Source: Myxococcales bacterium (lineage in GTDB: Bacteria; Myxococcota_C; UBA6777). Taken from it: a DNA stretch of 16,990 nucleotides. The DNA lies in contig JALTMC010000245.1 in NCBI GenBank assembly GCA_027005175.1, positions 4,401-21,390 of the forward strand. The letters are read 5' to 3'. The notes beneath the pieces are model-generated. The model worked only from the letters and a program-made list of their open reading frames with translations. It did no database searches and had not been told where the DNA came from. The position numbers and the translations under genes were made by a program. This document shows, piece after piece, positions 14,619 through 16,990 of this stretch (positions are counted from its first letter, which is position 1; each line of letters opens with the position of its first letter).

Positions 14619-14852
14619 TTAGCCTTTATCCCACTGGGGCCAGACCAAGTCCTCGATGGAGGAGAGACTGGTAGAGGGCCGGACAAAGAATCTACTTTTC
14701 CGAAAGTCGGGAAAGACAACAGCAGCATTTTTTCGATCGATGGCAGCCATACCTCGAAAAAACCGAGTCCGCTGAAAGTTAGGAAACGAGACCTCGACAC
14801 TGGCAGATGGTATCTCACCCCATCCATCCCATGAGGGTGACTCTTTCTTCAT
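14619..14852 (-). CDS. Small protein with an internal FPxF..RFF repeat
   Basis: The predicted protein has 77 residues, starting at ATG 14852 with AAGGA ten bases upstream; a TTG directly before it is an alternative. It contains two similar segments: VSFPNFQRTRFFRG and VVFPDFRKSRFFVR, separated by about 12 residues. It is basic and aromatic, with no signal peptide or membrane helix, and I recognise no family. It converges with the LOG gene, the two stops being 12 bases apart, so little room remains for a terminator. The internal repeat and plausible start favour a real gene, but a non-coding explanation is possible. Confidence 0.45.
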   Translation of the reverse strand: MKKESPSWDGWGEIPSASVEVSFPNFQRTRFFRGMAAIDRKNAAVVFPDFRKSRFFVRPSTSLSSIEDLVWPQWDKG

Positions 14853-15173
14853 CAAAAAAACATCCTTATCTTATACCTCGCTTGTCTACGAAGCAAACAA
14901 GCAAGCTCCATACACATCAAGTGATTCTTTCCGTACAATTCCTCTCAAAAGAAGAATGGTACTTGCCTGTTCAATCAGGATTGAATGCCTCTGTCAAGAG
15001 ACACAGGACAGGATCTTTCGATGAAAAAGAACCGCATCCACAGTAGCAAAGAATACAAATCCAGAAGATCCCTCACGAACTCCCCACTCGATCCCTGAGA
15101 TCGATTTTGCACACCACTGCCTCCCACAAACGTACAAGGCCGTTCTATCTTATCATCGGTAATGTCGGTCACA

Positions 15174-15398
15174 GATGTAGCTTGCCTATTGGCATTTTGT
15201 TTATGGTGCTGTCGCTTGTTGCAGCGAGAGGATGTAGCTTGCGCCATTGCCATTTTGTTGACGGTGCTGTCGCTTGTCGCAGAGAGAGGATGTAGCTTGC
15301 GCCATTGCCATTTTGTTGACAGTGCTGTCGCTTGTCGCAGAGAGAGGATGTAGCTTGCGCCATTGCCATTTTGTTGACAGTGTTGTCGCTAGTCGCAG
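15174..15398. repeat. Tandem array of four 57-58 bp units
   Basis: Units start at 15174, 15231, 15289 and 15347, each with GATGTAGCTTGC. The second and third are 58 bases and nearly identical; the first (57 bases) and last are diverged. Each has CATTTTGTTgACaGTGcTGTCGCTtGTcGCAG, so GACAG-TG-CTGTC could form a small hairpin. The unit length is not a multiple of three, so a coding role is unlikely. There are no unique spacers, so it is not a CRISPR. Confidence 0.93.
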
Positions 15399-15438
15399 AT
15401 GGAAAGAAGAAGGATTGAGAAGGAGTTGGGTAGGTCCA

Positions 15439-15458
15439 CCTGAGAATAAATTCTCAGG
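15439..15458. repeat. Perfect 8-bp hairpin with TAAA loop
   Basis: CCTGAGAA (15439-15446), loop TAAA, TTCTCAGG (15451-15458). There is no T-run on either side, so it is not a standard intrinsic terminator; it may be a structured RNA element or a protein-binding site. Confidence 0.7.
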
Positions 15459-15490
15459 CTCCAGGTATTCTGAATATAGACAATCAATAA

Positions 15491-15517
15491 GTCCCCAAGG
15501 GGGACTCTAGTCGAGTC
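15491..15517. repeat. Two overlapping, mutually exclusive hairpins
   Basis: GTCCCC (15491-15496) pairs with GGGGAC (15500-15505) across a three-base loop. GACTC (15503-15507) pairs with GAGTC (15513-15517) across five bases. They share GAC at 15503-15505, so only one can form at a time, as in attenuators. No open frame or T-run follows closely. Confidence 0.6.
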
Positions 15518-15674
15518 AAAATAGGATACTGCAACGATGAGTCACAGTGTCAGTGATGCCAGTGTTAGAACCCACTTCAGGCTTACCCCATGTCAATAGG
15601 TTGCAAACCCTCAGCGTGGGAATTTCTTCTCATGTATCAAGCACATTAAAGCGAGGCCCTTGGTCGTTGGGAAC

Positions 15675-16544
15675 TCAATAGCTCATGATGACGAGTTCAT
15701 TGATAGGTCCGCGTTTGGTGGCCCGTGAGTTGATACATCGAGAGGCAGACACAACTTCGCATCGCCACTTGCTGTACAATTCACGAACAAACCCGCAATC
15801 GCTATTACTAAGCATCACAAAGCAGCCACGCTCGGCAAGTTTGGTAAAGAGGTCTGCGAGTTGATGCTGGTGCTGTGAGGTAAATCCACCTTTGCTGTAA
15901 TTGGTGAATGAGCTCGTAGCACTGATGGGAACATAAGGTGGGTCAAAATAGACAAAGTCTCCAGGGGAGACACGATCCAGTACTTTTTCAAAGCTTCCCA
16001 CATGCAGCTCAACACCTTGAAGATGAGCACTCACCAACTCCAGGTTCTCTCGATCAAAAATTCGAGGTGCTTTGTATCGACCGATAGGTACATTAAAATC
16101 ACCTTTTAAATTTTCACGATATAGGCCGTTGAAGCAGGTTTTGTTGAGATAGATCATCAAAGCAGCGCGGTCGCTCTTGATCAATAGGTCTCCTTGATTC
16201 ATCCTCTCACGACACTTATAGAAATAGTCTTTGCTGTGATGACTACGATGATAAGCCAAGCATTCCAGCACACCTTCGAGGTCGTCACGAATCGCTTGGT
16301 AAGACTCAATCAATCGATGGTTAATATCACTCAGAACAGCAAACCGCGGTTGCAGGTGAAAGAAAAAAGCCCCACCACCGAGAAAAGGCTCATGATACGC
16401 CCGGAAGTTTCGAGGGAAGAACTGCTCATATTGCGACATGAGTCTACGCTTGCCACCTGCCCATTTGACAAATGGTGCCGCTTTATTTTCTTCAACCAAC
16501 TTCTCGACAGGAAACGACGCAGATATCCTAGGAATAGCAACCAC
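15675..16544 (-). CDS. dam: Dam-like DNA adenine methyltransferase (D12 class)
   Basis: This SAM-dependent N6-adenine methylase has 289 residues and most likely targets GATC. Motifs occur in the order of the alpha/D12 class: FVKWAGGKRRL at 25-35 (motif X), HEPFLGGGAFFFHL at 51-64 (motif I), a target-recognition stretch with YLNKTCFNGLYREN at 132-145, and DPPYVPISATSSFTNY at 201-216 (catalytic DPPY, motif IV). The GTG start at 16544 has AAGGGG seven bases upstream; the frame is open to a GTG at 16580. No restriction endonuclease gene lies beside it in the window, so it looks solitary, as in regulatory or mismatch-repair Dam enzymes. A promoter candidate lies about 130 bp upstream. Confidence 0.93.
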   Translation of the reverse strand: MVAIPRISASFPVEKLVEENKAAPFVKWAGGKRRLMSQYEQFFPRNFRAYHEPFLGGGAFFFHLQPRFAVLSDINHRLIESYQAIRDDLEGVLECLAYHRSHHSKDYFYKCRERMNQGDLLIKSDRAALMIYLNKTCFNGLYRENLKGDFNVPIGRYKAPRIFDRENLELVSAHLQGVELHVGSFEKVLDRVSPGDFVYFDPPYVPISATSSFTNYSKGGFTSQHQHQLADLFTKLAERGCFVMLSNSDCGFVRELYSKWRCEVVSASRCINSRATKRGPINELVIMSY

Positions 16545-16670
16545 AGTAGAACCCCTTAATAGGCAAAGACATACATCCACTACAACAAAGAAAACATCAG
16601 CATTTCAATTCAGTTTTGGGGCCTACCCCACGTGCTTCCTTTCGGATGTCACACGTTGTGCACAACTGCG

Positions 16671-16699
16671 ATGCTAAAGAGCAGAGGCAGGATCGTCAA
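16671..16699 (-). promoter_or_regulatory. Candidate promoter for dam
   Basis: On the minus strand: TTGACG (16699-16694, five of six matches), a 17-base spacer and TAGCAT (16676-16671, four of six). Transcription would start near 16664, leaving about 120 bases of leader before the GTG. The region also serves the divergent kinase-like gene; an imperfect palindrome TAGAC...GTCTA at 16753-16770 lies on that side. Confidence 0.45.
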
Positions 16700-16812
16700 T
16701 TTTTTTGCAGAGAGAGAAGAATATTGCAATTCAAGCAAAAACCGGATACTGATAGACTCCCGAGTGTCTAGAGCCCTGAAATTCGTACTCATTAAAACCT
16801 GAAGAGCGAAAC

Positions 16813-16990
16813 ATGAGTGATCCCTTAGCCTTAATTGGAGCGACGGTTGGCGAGTTCCGTATACAACGCAAGCGTCGGAGTTTTGACCCTTTTGCAGGAT
16901 ACTGGGAAGCGATTCATAAAGAGTTGCGAGAAACCTATTGGCTGCTGGCCTATCCTCCTGTCGTTTTAGAAAAAGAGGAATTGTCGGCGA
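16813..16990 (+). CDS. Kinase-like protein, N-terminal 59 residues (partial)
   Basis: The gene begins at ATG 16813 with GAAGAG six bases upstream and runs off the window. The start MSDPLALIGATVGEFRIQRK resembles the beginning of bacterial Hanks-type Ser/Thr kinase domains ('IG..vGeyRI.r.lG'). What follows (RSFDPFAGYWEAIHKEL, then ETYWLLAYPP) has the spacing of a kinase N-lobe, but the glycine loop GxGxxG and the VAIK lysine are not recognisable. It may be a pseudokinase or a different fold; the catalytic loop is outside the window. It diverges from dam. Confidence 0.4.
   Translation, partial: MSDPLALIGATVGEFRIQRKRRSFDPFAGYWEAIHKELRETYWLLAYPPVVLEKEELSA

Larger units (their letters stand above)
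14853..15674. other. Gene-free region with tandem repeats and hairpins (822 bp)
   Basis: No open frame here looks like a protein; the apparent ones run through the 57-58 bp repeat in shifting frames. From left to right it has about 320 bp of unremarkable sequence (with the presumed promoter of the small protein), the four-copy tandem repeat, then two hairpin groups. The last 150 bp before the dam stop show nothing clear. Confidence 0.7.

Noticed and set aside
15174-15398. CRISPR array
   Set aside because: The repeats are contiguous without unique spacers and no cas genes are in view.
1-16990. tRNA, rRNA and insertion sequences
   Set aside because: No cloverleaf-like segment, rRNA core sequence, transposase frame or terminal inverted repeats were recognised by eye.

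Overview
The window is a bacterial chromosome segment of roughly 50% GC. The left 9 kb is a pathway block running from early shikimate metabolism through chorismate to menaquinone. The right 8 kb is looser accessory sequence: a RadD-type helicase, a TSUP transporter, a SEC-C mini-protein, a Cys-rich TLDc-domain protein beside a decayed WD40 gene, a lipoprotein coupled to a LOG-family enzyme, a tandem-repeat region, a Dam methylase and the start of a kinase-like gene. The Cys-rich repeats of the 'NCGACG..C' kind and the kinase-like N-terminus resemble proteins of Myxococcota and related former Deltaproteobacteria. That lineage is an inference with modest confidence; no rRNA or other marker is present.

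Region 1 (1-7019, minus strand) reads, in transcription order, aroF (type I-beta DAHP synthase), menG/ubiE, menF, menD, menA and menC (cut by the window edge). Spacing ranges from a 13-bp overlap (menA/menC) to a 180-bp repeat-filled gap (menF/menD). A promoter with a perfect TTGACA and a palindrome at its expected start point lies about 170 bp ahead of aroF. Region 2 (7020-9078) holds menB on the minus strand and aroB on the plus strand, divergent across only 46 bp. AroF and AroB supply shikimate flux. MenF, MenD and MenC convert chorismate to o-succinylbenzoate, MenB closes the naphthoate ring, MenA prenylates and MenG methylates. MenH and MenE are not in view.

Region 3 (9162-12121) has radD, converging on aroB, then a TSUP/TauE-like membrane protein and a 67-residue SEC-C protein, all on the minus strand. 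Region 4 (12214-13380, minus) is the most unusual part. It is a secreted-looking Cys-rich domain joined to a TLDc domain, a fold known mainly from eukaryotic OXR1/NCOA7 proteins. The start of the reading frame is broken at a run of seven G. Upstream are WD40 repeats split across two frames. Region 5 (13402-14852) is a lipoprotein/LOG-protein pair overlapping by ATGA, converging on a small protein with an internal repeat.

Region 6 (14853-15674) has no convincing gene. It carries four tandem copies of a 57-58 bp unit and a cluster of hairpins, some mutually exclusive. Region 7 (15675-16990) has a stand-alone Dam-like GATC adenine methylase transcribed leftward and, divergently, the first 59 codons of a protein that looks like a degenerate kinase N-lobe. 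No tRNA, rRNA, insertion sequence or CRISPR array was seen.
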